From Zhengitettix transpicula (taxonomy: Eukaryota; Arthropoda; Insecta; Orthoptera; Tetrigidae), in contig CM073590.1 in assembly GCA_037074705.1 (NCBI GenBank), positions 183,490,746 to 183,554,745 of the forward strand: 64,000 nucleotides of DNA, in the 5' to 3' direction. Shown one piece after another: positions 35,824 through 46,763 of the stretch. The notes below the pieces were generated by a model that ran no database searches, was not told the origin of the DNA, and worked only from the letters and a program-made list of their open reading frames with translations. Both the position numbers and the translations under genes were made by a program. The first letter of the stretch is position 1; every line of letters begins with the position of its first letter.

Positions 35824-36530
35824 ATTGCCCGGTGTTGCCCGGATATTTATATAAGACAGAGAAAAGAATTAGTTCCACGCCAATCTCTGTCATTTTAGTT
35901 TTGTTAAAATTAACACCTTCTCACTCCATCGCATACCGACTTTAAACATGACTTAACTGCCATCGGGTGTGTCAGCGTTCAACTGTACGACCCCGATAAC
36001 TGTGGTTTCGATACTAATCGAGGTCCTTTTGGACAGATTACTATCCCCCCGGCCACCCAATACCAATGACATCGGAACTGTTACCAGTCAACTTGGTGGC
36101 TCTCGAAACTATGGAATCGACACCAATATCGGACCTTTTAGACATTATATATTCAACCGCTTCTCTATATTCGCCGTACTTTCCACGTTTAAGGGACTGA
36201 AATTGGCATTAACTTACATCGGGAGTGTCACTTTTAAACTCAGCGACCCCAAAAATTACAAGAAAAATATATGAATTTGTCGCTACCTTTCTAATAGTAT
36301 TTAAATATAATTTAATTTCTTCTGAGCTTGATTCTAACTTTTATGACCATCATCATGTGCCCTGGAAGTTATCTTATGTTTTCCAAAGTACATATATTGA
36401 CCGTAACTCTTCTAACGTCATTTCGTCGACAGGTTTATCTGTTTACTTCATTTGTTCTACATTTTCTATGTTTTCTCGGAATCGATTTTGCACCTAAAAT
36501 TATAATTACTTCTACAGAATAGACCAAAAT
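35824..36530 (+). repeat. GTTGCCCGG-type dispersed repeat
   Basis: It starts ATTGCCCGGTGTTGCCCGG with ATTTATATAAGACAG downstream, like the copy at 28.13 kb. Inside, similar GTGTCAG/GTGTCAC and GACCCC-type phrases recur, giving open frames of 90-100 codons (35969-36274, 36225-36497) that resemble no protein I know. I take them as repeat sequence, not genes. Confidence 0.45.
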
Positions 36531-36726
36531 TCGTTGAAATTTATTGGTAGTGGAAGTATTCTCCGCCAATTTTAGTCCATATTGTTTTACTCAGTTGAAA
36601 TTCCCAAGCAATTCATTCGGTTTAATTAAGTAGAATTCTTTCTCGAAGTTTGTATAATCTATTTCTAGAGACTTCCGATATCTACATCTGATTGCGTGTT
36701 TTGTACTTTGTTCTGGGTCCAGTCTA

Positions 36727-37277
36727 TGGTGCGCCTTTAGTTATCAATTTCGATACAAAATATTTTTATAACTTTTGCCTAAATTACTGCCTGGAAACAT
36801 GGAAACGTGGCTTGCCGGGGTCGAGCAGCAGACAGAAGACAATGGCGGGGTGGATTGGGAAAATCCGCAAGTCCCGCAAACAAGGTCATGGTCGGCCAAG
36901 AAAGGGGTAGATGACCGGGAAGGTATGTCCCTAAAATAGATTGAAGTGGGTCACGTGTGGACAAGGACCAACCAGGAGAGAGGGATTTTGAGGACGCAGA
37001 GAGAGAAGTCTGCGATCAGAAGTCTGCTGCAGAGAGAGCGTCGCCAACGGGAAGCGACCCTGTCCGAGCTGCAGACCTGGTAAGTCGCATTCCATGCTTC
37101 CAGGTATCGCGTCGGTTTGCCACAAAGACAACCACGGTTAATCCTGAGAAAGGGGGGTACATGCATCCCTGGCAAGGCTGGAGAGTTTTCGTTTTATATA
37201 AATTCTGATAAAATAAATTTGTTTTTTTATTAAGTAAATATTGTATTTCCTTTCCTGCGAGTGAATAATTTCTTGCA
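36727..37277 (+). repeat. LTR of the Gypsy-like family (copy 2)
   Basis: About 551 bp from TGGTGCGCC to TTGCA, homologous to 874-1568 on the opposite strand (the GGCTTGCCGGGGTCGAGCAG block, CCAACCAGGAGAGAGGGATT, TCCGAGCTGCAGACCTGG). It is shorter because the 35-bp minisatellite is absent. A primer site and about 40 bp of leader follow, then unrelated sequence. Confidence 0.8.
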
Positions 37278-37279
37278 GG

Positions 37280-37290
37280 TGGCGCCCAAC
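37280..37290 (+). other. Primer-binding site (tRNA-Lys-like)
   Basis: TGGCGCCCAAC directly after the LTR, identical to the site at 861-871 (minus). A shared leader fragment ends near 37330. Confidence 0.75.
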
Positions 37291-37330
37291 AAACCTCATA
37301 TTATTAGTTAATTTGACCATAAGCTCACCA

Positions 37331-37645
37331 CAAGTCCTAAATGACGATTCTTTCCAGTGTTAGCCTTAGTTCCAGAGTACATCAGAAACCATTTCATAAT
37401 ATTCAATTGAATAATAGAACTGCAAGGTTTCAAATTTTACTTGCACACTTTATTTGACAGTTTATTTTCCTTTACAAGTTTTACGTTTGATTTATTTATC
37501 ACTTGTTTCGCCCTATTATATTCAGTGAATACCTACATTTTGTGTTTATATATTTTGTATCCGTCATTACCTGAAATGTTTGTCTTCCTCAGTGTTTGTA
37601 ATCTTTTATATATTCTTGAAATGTTGTACATTATATGTAACTCGG
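37331..37645. other. No gene recognised
   Basis: AT-rich. An 89-codon frame (37441-37710) is hydrophobic because of its T-rich codons and runs into the minisatellite; it is not credible as a gene. Confidence 0.4.
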
Positions 37646-37649
37646 ATTG

Positions 37650-37885
37650 TCCTCCGGGTCATTTTCCCCGACATTCACTTGCCCGATGCACGTTTTCCCG
37701 ACGACATTAACCAAATTAACGTTTACCCGACAGTTCATTATCCGAACTGAAGTTTGCCCGACAAGACATTATCGCGATTGACGTTTACCAATAAGATCAT
37801 TATCCCAACTGATGATTTACCCGACAGGACATTATCCCTATTGGCGTTTACCCGCCAGGTCAATATCCCGACGGGTAACTTTCCC
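37650..37885. repeat. About 32-bp degenerate minisatellite
   Basis: Around seven imperfect units of the type CCCGACAGGACATTATCCC + ANTTGACGTTTA, for example near 37730, 37758, 37820 and 37852. It gives a weak repeated frame on minus that has no other support. Confidence 0.75.
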
Positions 37886-40270
37886 GAAGGGTGCGTTTTT
37901 ACAAAATAAATAAAATTCAAACAACACCTAATATGTTAGTTATATTTTATACGTGTTTATATTATTGTAACTTAAGTTGTTAATTAATGCGTGGAACAAT
38001 TTCAACCAAAATTGTTACAAGTTTTACGTACGATTCCGGAACGAAAAATGGCGCTCCCCAGAATTTTATCATTATATTCCGGCACGGTTAAGTTTAGTAA
38101 ATCCTGACGGCCAATGTAAGTAATTGGGGCAAAAATATAATTTATAAAATCAGTCATATATAAATATTAAAATATGATTATACATTGTCTCAGGTATTTT
38201 CTAAGCATATTGTGTCTATCGTGATTTTGATCTTGACCGGCATTCCCATTCCATTAATTGTTTTCAGTATTTCTTCGAAGAGACCGTTTATTGAATATTA
38301 TTTCGAATACGATGTTACACATTTTACATTTTAATTTATATGATTATTAGCGTTTCTAATAAATAGTTATTATATTTTTGTAATATTCGTTTTAATTAGG
38401 CACGTTTAATTTACGAATAATTATCGGAGTGTAATAAAAATTATTTGATTTTTTTTTTAAATTCATTAATACAGTATCAAAAATGGCATTAAGAAAAAGA
38501 CCATGTGGCGTTTCTGTTTTTCGTTTTTTTCAAATATTTTGTGAGAAATCGCATGTAACGATTTTCTTCCCGCATATTTTTTGTCCAGCGGCAATTTTAA
38601 ACCTTGAACCTTTCGTTTTCTACCTACAACAGCCGGATAAACGCCAGGTCACTTAGCACACAAGGACTTATCTGTCCTTTTTAATCTCTTAAAAGCGCGC
38701 CGCCGGCTCGCAATATCGGGGCGTGAATAGAAAACGGAAGTAAATTACTACATTGAAATATATAAAAATTTGTACCTAAATACCTTTTTCGCACTCCACA
38801 CATTACGGAGGAAGATATAAAAAAACGTTTATATAACTTTTTTCCTCTTTTGTCAAGTCAGTGTTATAATATTCTCATGGCACTTTTACTTCCAAAATTT
38901 ATGTTATTATTAAAAAAATAATAATAATAGAAAATATTCATTTAACAATAACAAGAGTTCGTTATATTCACATGTTTCATGATTTTTATTTTTATTTAAA
39001 TACCCAGTAGAATTCCGTTGCAGCAAATACATAATTTCTATAAATGTTTTCATGGCATAAAAAATTTGCTTACGTTCTAAATTTTTATAAATAAATTTAA
39101 AATGAAACTAAGGATGAGTCTTGTCGTAGTTAACTAAGACGTTTCGTGAGGACGCTTGATAATAACTTGCCCCAGCTTTCGTACTTGGGTTAGGTTAGGG
39201 CTTCGCAGGACAGTCTATATTCTGACCCTACTTCCGCTCATATACGCGCCTATATACGTACTTGCGCAGGAGGACTTAGGGGGGCAATTTTCTTGGCGAA
39301 TGTTCTGGGACTAGTAGGAAAGGCAGCACCTGATGCGTCGTCAAAGGCTTCTACGATAGGAAGTTAGTTTCCGTCTCGCTGTTAAACGAACGCCGCAAAG
39401 GCCTTCCTCCAGCTGCGGGAACAATTCCAGTATCGACTCTGTGGCTGGACAGAGCAATAACCACATTCGAGTGACTTCCACAGCTGCCCCCGGGCGAAGC
39501 GACGCGATGACCTGCAATCTTAGCACCTCATATTGGGAAATGCGTCCAAATATCTGAATTCATTACGTAAAATCGTTTAGAGTACGACACAGAATAGGGT
39601 AATCGAACCAATAATCTTTTTTTTATTTCTAAATGACATGACCGGTAAGTATTCTAGTGCTAAATTTTTTTATTGACGATTTATGATAATAGCCATATGA
39701 AGACTTTAAATTTAAAAATAATTGAAAAGTTGGCAGTATCAAACACGATTAAATTTTAATTTCAGAGAAGTTGTTAATGGGACAAAAATACCATATGGTG
39801 CTTTAGTCAAACATTAAAAACTGTATTTTAGTTAATTTCAATAAATTGTAAACTTAATTTGATGGTAAATATAGATTGTAAATTACTGCGTTATGTGGGT
39901 TGGGTACCAAAGAAATAGTCGAGTGTATACTCGTCTGGAAGATGATACAAGGAAGTGGAGCAAGGTTGTGTAACTGAGTAGTAATTTTAAGAGAATATTT
40001 TGATTTGGACACAATTTCTGTTAGAAAATCTAGGAGAGGCCATGTTAAGTATCGCGAACGAGGTGTCACCGCCCTCTCACCAACTCAGAGTACAACGGTC
40101 CGCTCGGAAATATTCTTTGCATATTTCTCATTTATTTTGTTTATTAAGACAATTCAAAGGACATAATGATCATAATTTTATATTTTACTCACCGATAAAA
40201 ACCCTCTTTTTCGCGTTCCAAAGTTTCGCTGCCTTTATTGAATAGAGAGACATATACTAGATTCCATGCA
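37886..40270. other. No gene; GC-richer patch near 39.3 kb
   Basis: Mostly AT-rich. The patch 39180-39530 holds a 61-codon minus-strand frame that I do not recognise. It could be regulatory or an old repeat. Confidence 0.4.
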
Positions 40271-40596
40271 AAAATAATAATAAGAAGAACAAAGACAGCG
40301 AAATACAGACAAAAGAAGTGATAATATAAATACCACACGACGTTTCTGAAAGCCCTGATCCTTTTTTCAAGTGCAGAAAAAACGCAAAAGCCTAGAGAGA
40401 CACAACTACATTCAGAGCTTTTGAGTTTGGTCAACTGACTAGTGCAGTTGTGTGTGTCTAGTTTCACGCGTTTTCTGCCCCTGAAGAAAGGAACAAGGCT
40501 TCCAGAAACGTTGTGTGGTATTTATATTATCATATATTTTGCCTGTATTTTTCTTTCTTATTCTTAGTTTTCAATCAGATGTAAATTTTTCATTTC
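40271..40596. repeat. Penelope-associated palindromic repeat, copy 7 (both arms)
   Basis: About 326 bp. The left arm AATACAGACAAAAGAAGTGA...TTTTTTCAAGTGCAGAAAA is complementary to the right arm TTTTCTGCCCCTGAAGAAAG...CTTTCTTATTCTTAG, ending TTTTCAATCAGATGTAAATT. The right arm holds CTGAAGA (40470s) and AGAAACGTTGTGTGG. Confidence 0.85.
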
Positions 40597-40894
40597 AGCA
40601 AATAAGAATAGCTCAAAAATAAATGTCAGGTAGCATAAGATTTAGTGGTTTGGTTTTCACTTCTGTTATTTTTCATGAGAAATTTCGCTATAATTCGAAA
40701 AATCACAAAAAAAATTAATTGAAAATATAAGAAATGCTATCGATCGTAGCTCAGCGGCTGATCCTGTGATTAAATTGAATTTTAAAAATCATTTATATCG
40801 TCCCTAATTACGTCAATAAACATACACAGCACGCACTACCCACACAAACAGATATTAAGAAAAATAAAGTATGAAAGTATAATAAGGGGAATAC

Positions 40895-41434
40895 TTTTTT
40901 TTTCTTTTTTTTATGGTGATAGGCTACATGAGGGTAATCCACATGGTGGCAACTTCCCTTTAATAGCATAGGAAGGGATTTGAAAGGGAGGATGCGAAAG
41001 GGTAGAGGAAGATATCCAAGGGTTAACTAGGGCCCCCGGGCTATGGTTTAAGGATCCTACCCGGCAATTGGCCTAAAAGTGATGCAGGGAAAACCCTAGA
41101 AAAACCTGCATCAGGTAGGTCGGGCATTTGGTACTTTCCCACGCCCTTCCGATGCCGGGAGAGGGGTTAGCTGTGAGGTCGCAGCTTTCCCCTCTCCGTG
41201 CCTTGACCAGTTTAGGAGGCAGCTGGCCGACTATTCCAATAGGAATAGCGGACAACTCTTACCGTATGCCCAAGGTCTGAGAACCCGGAACATACACCTC
41301 TCAGAACAGGGCGAGGTGCATCGGCATGTGGGAACCTTAGTTCAAAAAACCAGAGAGATGTGAAGGCATCCCCAAACGTAGCATCCGCCAGAGCTCTCTG
41401 GGAAGGTTCACCTGCGAGAGAATTCTCTCGCAGG
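40895..41434 (-). repeat. Tail repeat, copy 7 (near full length)
   Basis: Poly(T), then a GGTGATAGGCTACATGAGG start. It runs about 540 bp to a perfect hairpin, CCTGCGAGAGAATTCTCTCGCAGG split across 41411-41434. Together with the copies at 2.0 and 63.1 kb this places the outer end of the repeat at the hairpin. Confidence 0.85.
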
Positions 41435-42902
41435 CTTCCTTCCCTTAAGAGGAATCCTCCCTCCTCTGCATGATTTACTTAATATCAAACACACATAAAC
41501 TGAGAGTGTATTCCTTATTATATTCAAATGTAAATGTAGAAATCACAAGAAAAATTAATGATGAATTGATTTTCAGCAGCCCGGAGATTAAATTTTCGAG
41601 TTTTGATGTCCAATAAATTTTTCAACGGGTTCTTGAACATTTTTCTTAATTTTTTTTTATTTCCGTTGTAGTGGTATGTGGGTAGTGTAAAATTCTTATT
41701 TTGAAGTATTATTTCAGATAATTCTAAGTTTACATATAAAATCCGGCCTGAATTGAAAAAAATCCATAATTGGCCGCTTCCAATATTTACGCCCGAAGTC
41801 ATTTGTAAACTTAAACAGAAGAACGAACTTAACAGGCGTGGTGAAGTGTTCATTTCGTAATGGATTAATTGGATAATTAAAGAGCCGTGGTGAAAATTTA
41901 GGCGCTAGTCATTTGAGAGTTATTAGCAAAATTTGGTATACCATAATTTTTTCCATGCTTTGGGACAATTTACATCCATTAGCGGACGTTGAAAAGCGAT
42001 AAACAGCATATGCGGTCTGACCGACAGATGGCACAGAATATGCTTTATTCTATTTGGAGAATGACCGTTAATTTATTTGATAATGGACTAATTCTTTCAG
42101 GGCATGAAAGTTGCGACAACCTAATAGTTTCGATTTGGAATGGAAAGGAGAGTTTTAAAACTTCTTCCCTGAAACGGGAAATGTTAGCAAACTATGAGGT
42201 ACACAGTTTCGTAAGATGGGAAAGTAAGTTAAGCGCTAGAAAGATTAACGACGAGTTAGTTGGCAAAAGTTCAGGAAGACAGTTGTGAAGTTGAGAAAGA
42301 TAGCTTAGCCAGTTTGCAAAGTGGATAGTAATAAATATGAAAGTCACTAAATCAGAAATAAAGTGAGAATAGAAGACAGATTTAAGGTAGATGAAGTTAT
42401 TAAGAAGGAACAGATATAAAGATTATTAGAGAAATTACGTGTAAAATTTGTTGGAGTTTCCTTAAAGCAATAATTTCGTCTTGCTTCGTCAGATCCTGAA
42501 ATTGCATAAGAAGGAAGAAACTGTTGCCTAAGAGAAAATTTCAAGTATTTCCGATGAAGACTTATTAGGTCATTTTGGTCTACTCTGGAACGAGTGAAGT
42601 AGTTAAATAAAAATATATAACTTCATTTAATTATACCCACCGACATTTGGCTCTTAATTTTGTAAATATTGGTATTTTTATTGAATTCAAATTCTATTAT
42701 ATTGCTTAATATTAAATTACTATATTCTGATGACAAACGTATATTTTTTATTTATTATCTGTATTATACTAACAATAAAGTAGGGTTTCTAAATTTCTTC
42801 CCACTTTAGTAACAATGTTCAAGTGTAGTTGGAGATTGGCAATGTCAGTATTATTATTATTTGTACTATTACAGAGTTAATCAAACGTAATCAGCGTAAT
42901 AT
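41435..42902. other. No gene recognised
   Basis: The longest frames (41524-41853 minus, 109 codons; 41989-42288 plus, 99 codons) show no motif, no flanking signals and AT-driven composition. Confidence 0.4.
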
Positions 42903-43045
42903 CAACGAGGTCCCGGGCTCAAATCCTGGTTTGGACTTGGATGTTTGTGCTCGTCATGATCAAAAAACGGGGTTAAGACTGAAGAAGAAGGGGCACATTA
43001 AATACGTGAAACTTCTTAATCCCGAATGTGTCAGGTGAGATGACA
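42903..43045 (+). repeat. SINE fragment with B-box
   Basis: CCCGG-GCTCAAAT-CCTGG is a tRNA T-arm with the B-box GGCTCAAATCC. It is followed by TTGGATGTTTGTGCTCGTC, a body phrase typical of insect tRNA-SINEs and similar to the one at 27.9 kb. Confidence 0.5.
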
Positions 43046-44022
43046 GTCCCGATAGATCATGGTATGAAAGGGTTGTAGTGCGAAGAAGAATGAATGAATG
43101 AAATATATAGTTTTCTGGGTCCATGCAATAAGTGTATTTCGGTGTCAAACATGAGTGAATATCATTATGGGCTTTCAGAAATATTTAAAAGAAGTATATG
43201 TATGTAATTACTCTACAAATGGGCAGTTTGTCCGGTGGTAGATGTATGAAATTACAATTTAATTAGTAATTAAATAAAAGTAATTACAATAAAAGAAATT
43301 ATATTAAATTAAAATAATTATTAAATATAAAAGCTTGATTTATAAATGTATTATATTAAATAAAGATTAACTTCGAAAAAGTTAATGAAAGAATTAATAT
43401 TGTACTGGCCTGAAAAGACGAACAGTGGAAATATATCTGAAAATAGTGTTTAACTCATTATTTAACTTGTCATGAACACAAATTTAATTATTTAAATGAA
43501 CAAGGGGTTGATTATTCTGATGTAAACGTAGTTTTTATTATTTTTATGTGGGCTCAAATATATTTTGGTATAAGATATCATATGAATATATTAAAAAAAA
43601 ACTTTTAGATTTTGCAGAAGTGCTTTGCCGGAGAGTACTGCATTATTAGAGACTCTTTGAAGTCAGTAATATGCGGATAGTCGTCGTCTTTTGTTGTTTT
43701 CTCACAAATAATGTTGTATGATAAAAATGGATAAGCATAAATAAAAAGGACAGAAGAATGTGAAGCAAATAAAATTCTAATCATGGATGTCTTGGGTGAT
43801 GGAAGATTATCTGTCTAAAGTATCACGTTAAAAAAAAGATGTGACTCGGATTTTGGAAATCGTGAGACACTTGTTTTAAAAGTAGCAACTTATTAATAAT
43901 ATTTCAGTTGTTGCATAACACGGCTCTGATTTAGTATAAATGGCGGGAACACTCATTTTTCCCTGTACAGAGAGAGTATCCCTTTTTCGTATTTTAAAAA
44001 CCCGTTAATATTATATATATAT
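43046..44022. other. No gene recognised
   Basis: AT-rich flank of the LTR cluster; it ends in ATTATATATATAT just before the next LTR. Confidence 0.45.
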
Positions 44023-44820
44023 TGTAATAATTAAAAATGACACCCTCTTAATTCGCCCACCGTTGTGGTAACCAAAATGTAATAAACAAAAGGCGTCAAA
44101 ATAAAAAGATTAAGATTTATAAACAACAAATAAATTTATTTATCAAAACTTCTACAATTATGCATTTAATATTACTATTATAAAAAGATCTCTTTCTCTC
44201 ATGGGTCTTTACTGGGTTTGATAACGGACAGAACACTTAAATAATCAAAGAACCCAACATTTATCTTTAAATTAAACAGAAATATTTAATCGTCTAGACA
44301 TCGACGAAACTTATTAACGAACTTAGAATTATCAGATTGCTTCTAAATTTAAAAGAGTTTATTTTATTATCAAAAGGAGAGAACGATATCTGACTGTATC
44401 TTTTAATTCCGTTTACACATGTTAATACCATAATTTTCAACTCACGATTTCTCAGGAACATTTGGCTCGTTCATTACACACACACTTTATAGACTGGACG
44501 TTTACACACACTGACTCTAACACATATTATTGGTTCGACGATAGCTGATTCTCCATACTCGGTGAAGGACATCCCAGTTGCTCGTGGATGCTGTGTCCTG
44601 GTCTCCTACCGTCGAAGACAGTGGTCAAATTTTGATATTATTACAGATTGAACTTCTGCATATGAAAATGTTTATAGTTGAATAATTTTCTATTTCTCTC
44701 GCAGGCTGCAAATTTTCTGCATTCCCTCCGCTCTAACTTCCAAGTTCGATGCCCACAGCATCCCTCCTCCACTATATCTCCAAAACTCAACTCACGATGC
44801 TCACAGCACCCCTCTCCCAC

Positions 44821-44885
44821 GCTGACTAACGCTGACTCTCGCTGACTGCCGCTGACTAACTCCGACTCTCGCTGACTAACTCACA
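44821..44885. repeat. Short-unit tandem repeat, GCTGACTNNC type
   Basis: GCTGACTAAC, GCTGACTCTC, GCTGACTGCC and variants follow one another about six times inside LTR B. Confidence 0.85.
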
Positions 44886-45021
44886 ATAGCTTATTTCTCC
44901 CTTATATACTACTATTCTCGTTGTTTTCCCTTTGCTCTAAGACCACGTCGCAACTGCGCGGTGACAGCTTCTCCATTACTGAGATTTACATTCTGCAGCT
45001 GCAGTTCCTTAGCAAATAGCT

Positions 45022-45500
45022 AGCCCCTCCGTCATGTCATATCGAGACAGGACCCGTAATTACTTTGCACTTGTATCCTCACCCTCAATTACTCTGGACT
45101 TGTCTTCTCACCCTCACACGACTTGCGCTGACCCCTCCTTACAAATCCTAAGTAAATACGCCACTGGTCAGGCCATTAATCAGAGACAATAGCCTGCCTT
45201 AACATAATTATTTTGGGACAGGCCACTCGCCCACGTCCTGCGCTTCTGATTCTCAAGACCTCCATACCGATCCTAAGTCAATAAGCCGACGGTCAAGCCC
45301 ATTAACCAGACACAATGCCTTTCCTAAACCGATACATCTTGCGACCGGTCATCCGAGTGTGTCCCTTGACCTGCTTTACAAATCCTAAGTACACATAGCC
45401 ACTTCCTGTGCCGGTCAAGACCATTCATCCGAAACAAATATCTTGCCGCTCTGTCTTGTCACATCGAGACAGGACCCGTAATTACTTTTCACTTGCATCC
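45022..45500. repeat. About 115-125 bp repeats inside LTR B
   Basis: The phrase ATCCTAAGT... GCC... GGTCA recurs at about 45146, 45271 and 45383. ATCGAGACAGGACCCGTAAT occurs at both 45041 and 45463, framing the array. Confidence 0.75.
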
Positions 45501-45550
45501 TCCTCCCAACATGTGAGCTGTTCCGAAACAATGCATTCTCTCAATGCATT

Positions 45551-45553
<3 letters not shown>

Positions 45554-45609
<56 letters not shown>
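45554..45609. repeat. (AT)n microsatellite between two LTRs
   Basis: About 28 pure AT units separate LTR B from LTR C. Confidence 0.98.
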
Positions 45610-45612
<3 letters not shown>

Positions 45613-46728
45613 AATACATAAAATAAAATAAAACTACCATTTTAAACAAATAATTATTATTAATTAAGACTCAAATTTACAATTACACAAATCTAATGAA
45701 ATTTTATAAAATCAAAACAATTTTATTTAACTTGAATACATTTGATAAATTAGACTCAGTACCCCAGGGTTTTTACTGGGTTGATAAGGAAACGGAACAC
45801 AAATTTTACAATTAAACAAAACAGTTAAAATAAATGAAAAACGAAATGAAACGAAATGAAATGATTGAACGAAATCTGACTTTTTACTCTTATTTAACAA
45901 TTTACAATTATGAATACAGAAAATAAACTTACAAGCTCTCTGGTCCATGCAATTTGGATCTCTCGAATACCGGCACACACTCACTTCATACAGGCTTAAA
46001 AGGCACCAGGTTGTGATCACACTCTGCTTTCACAGCCACCTCTTCTTGATGACGTTACTCTCAAGACGAATTCAACCTACTCTGCTGGCAGACAGAATTC
46101 CACGACGAACTCCTACCGACTTTTAATGACTGATGTCCAACTGATTACTCTCGGCCGCCTAGCTTGGCCTACCATCCGATGATCTCTCCTGAATGCAAAC
46201 TCCCAACTGTTCATAACATTGTTTCGGCCACTTTCTTGGCAGTGCGTCCGCCATGCGGACCTGCACCACCGCTCTCTCCCTACTGGCACGTCCGTCTCCT
46301 CTCCAACTCCTGTCTAACTGTGCTCCCTTCCGTCCAGCTGCCCTCTTATATATATCCCGGCTCCAGAATATTCCCTTGTTTTCACAGTTGTTTTGAAATT
46401 CCGTGTTCGCCAACAACACCAGCTGTTTGCTTTCTCCCGCTCCGAGAGCCACTCAATCAATTAAAATAAACATCTCATTTTAATATAATTGCATCGTCCA
46501 TCTGTTATAATGCCTTTCAGGGTTCTGTCGTCAAGATGTAGATCACAACCATTTAGCCCTAAGAGCCGCAAAAATGCTCAATAATAGTCCTCCCCTTCAC
46601 TAAGAGCCACTTATCCCTCATTTTATCACTATCTTTTATATGTACAAACCACTCAAGGATCCCCAGTCTGAGTTGGTAAACAAATCTGATAAAAATAAGA
46701 AGCGAATTCATGTCCTATATATATAACA
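45610..46728 (-). mobile_element. LTR of the (AT)n-associated family, second subfamily (C)
   Basis: About 1.12 kb. Its complement matches the LTR at 54.4-55.6 kb: TTTGTTTACCAACYCAGACT, GCGGCTCTTAG, CGAAACCCT/AGAACCCT and, near the other end, CAACCCAGTRAARACCCTGG. The right end is altered (TATATATAACA in place of GGTATTACA). Minus-strand and plus-strand frames of about 100 codons at 46159-46469 lie within the LTR and are not genes. Confidence 0.7.
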
Positions 46729-46763
46729 ATTAAATTAAATTATTTATTTTTGTGGCGCCCAAC

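Larger units (their letters stand above)
44023..45553 (-). mobile_element. Long LTR of the (AT)n-associated family (B)
   Basis: About 1.53 kb from TGTAATAATTAAAAATGAC to TCAATGCATTACA, with ATATAT on both sides. The family block appears as its complement, GGTCTTTACTGGGTTTGATA (44205-44224), so the sense is minus. It is longer than A and E because of internal tandem repeats. No Gag or Pol sequence adjoins it, so it is a solo LTR, or possibly two fused ones. Confidence 0.65.

Noticed and set aside
35969..36497. Two overlapping frames of 101 and 90 codons
   Set aside because: Part of a GTTGCCCGG-type dispersed repeat with internally repeated phrases; no protein family recognised.
37650..37885. 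CRISPR-like array
   Set aside because: Units are contiguous and degenerate with no unique spacers. The setting is clearly eukaryotic.
46159..46469. Two overlapping frames of about 100 codons on opposite strands
   Set aside because: Inside LTR C, where the homologous LTR D does not keep either frame.
46753..46763. Primer-binding site TGGCGCCCAAC as evidence for a plus-strand element
   Set aside because: The adjacent LTR C faces the other way and no plus-strand LTR end can be placed before it, so it is left as a stray motif.
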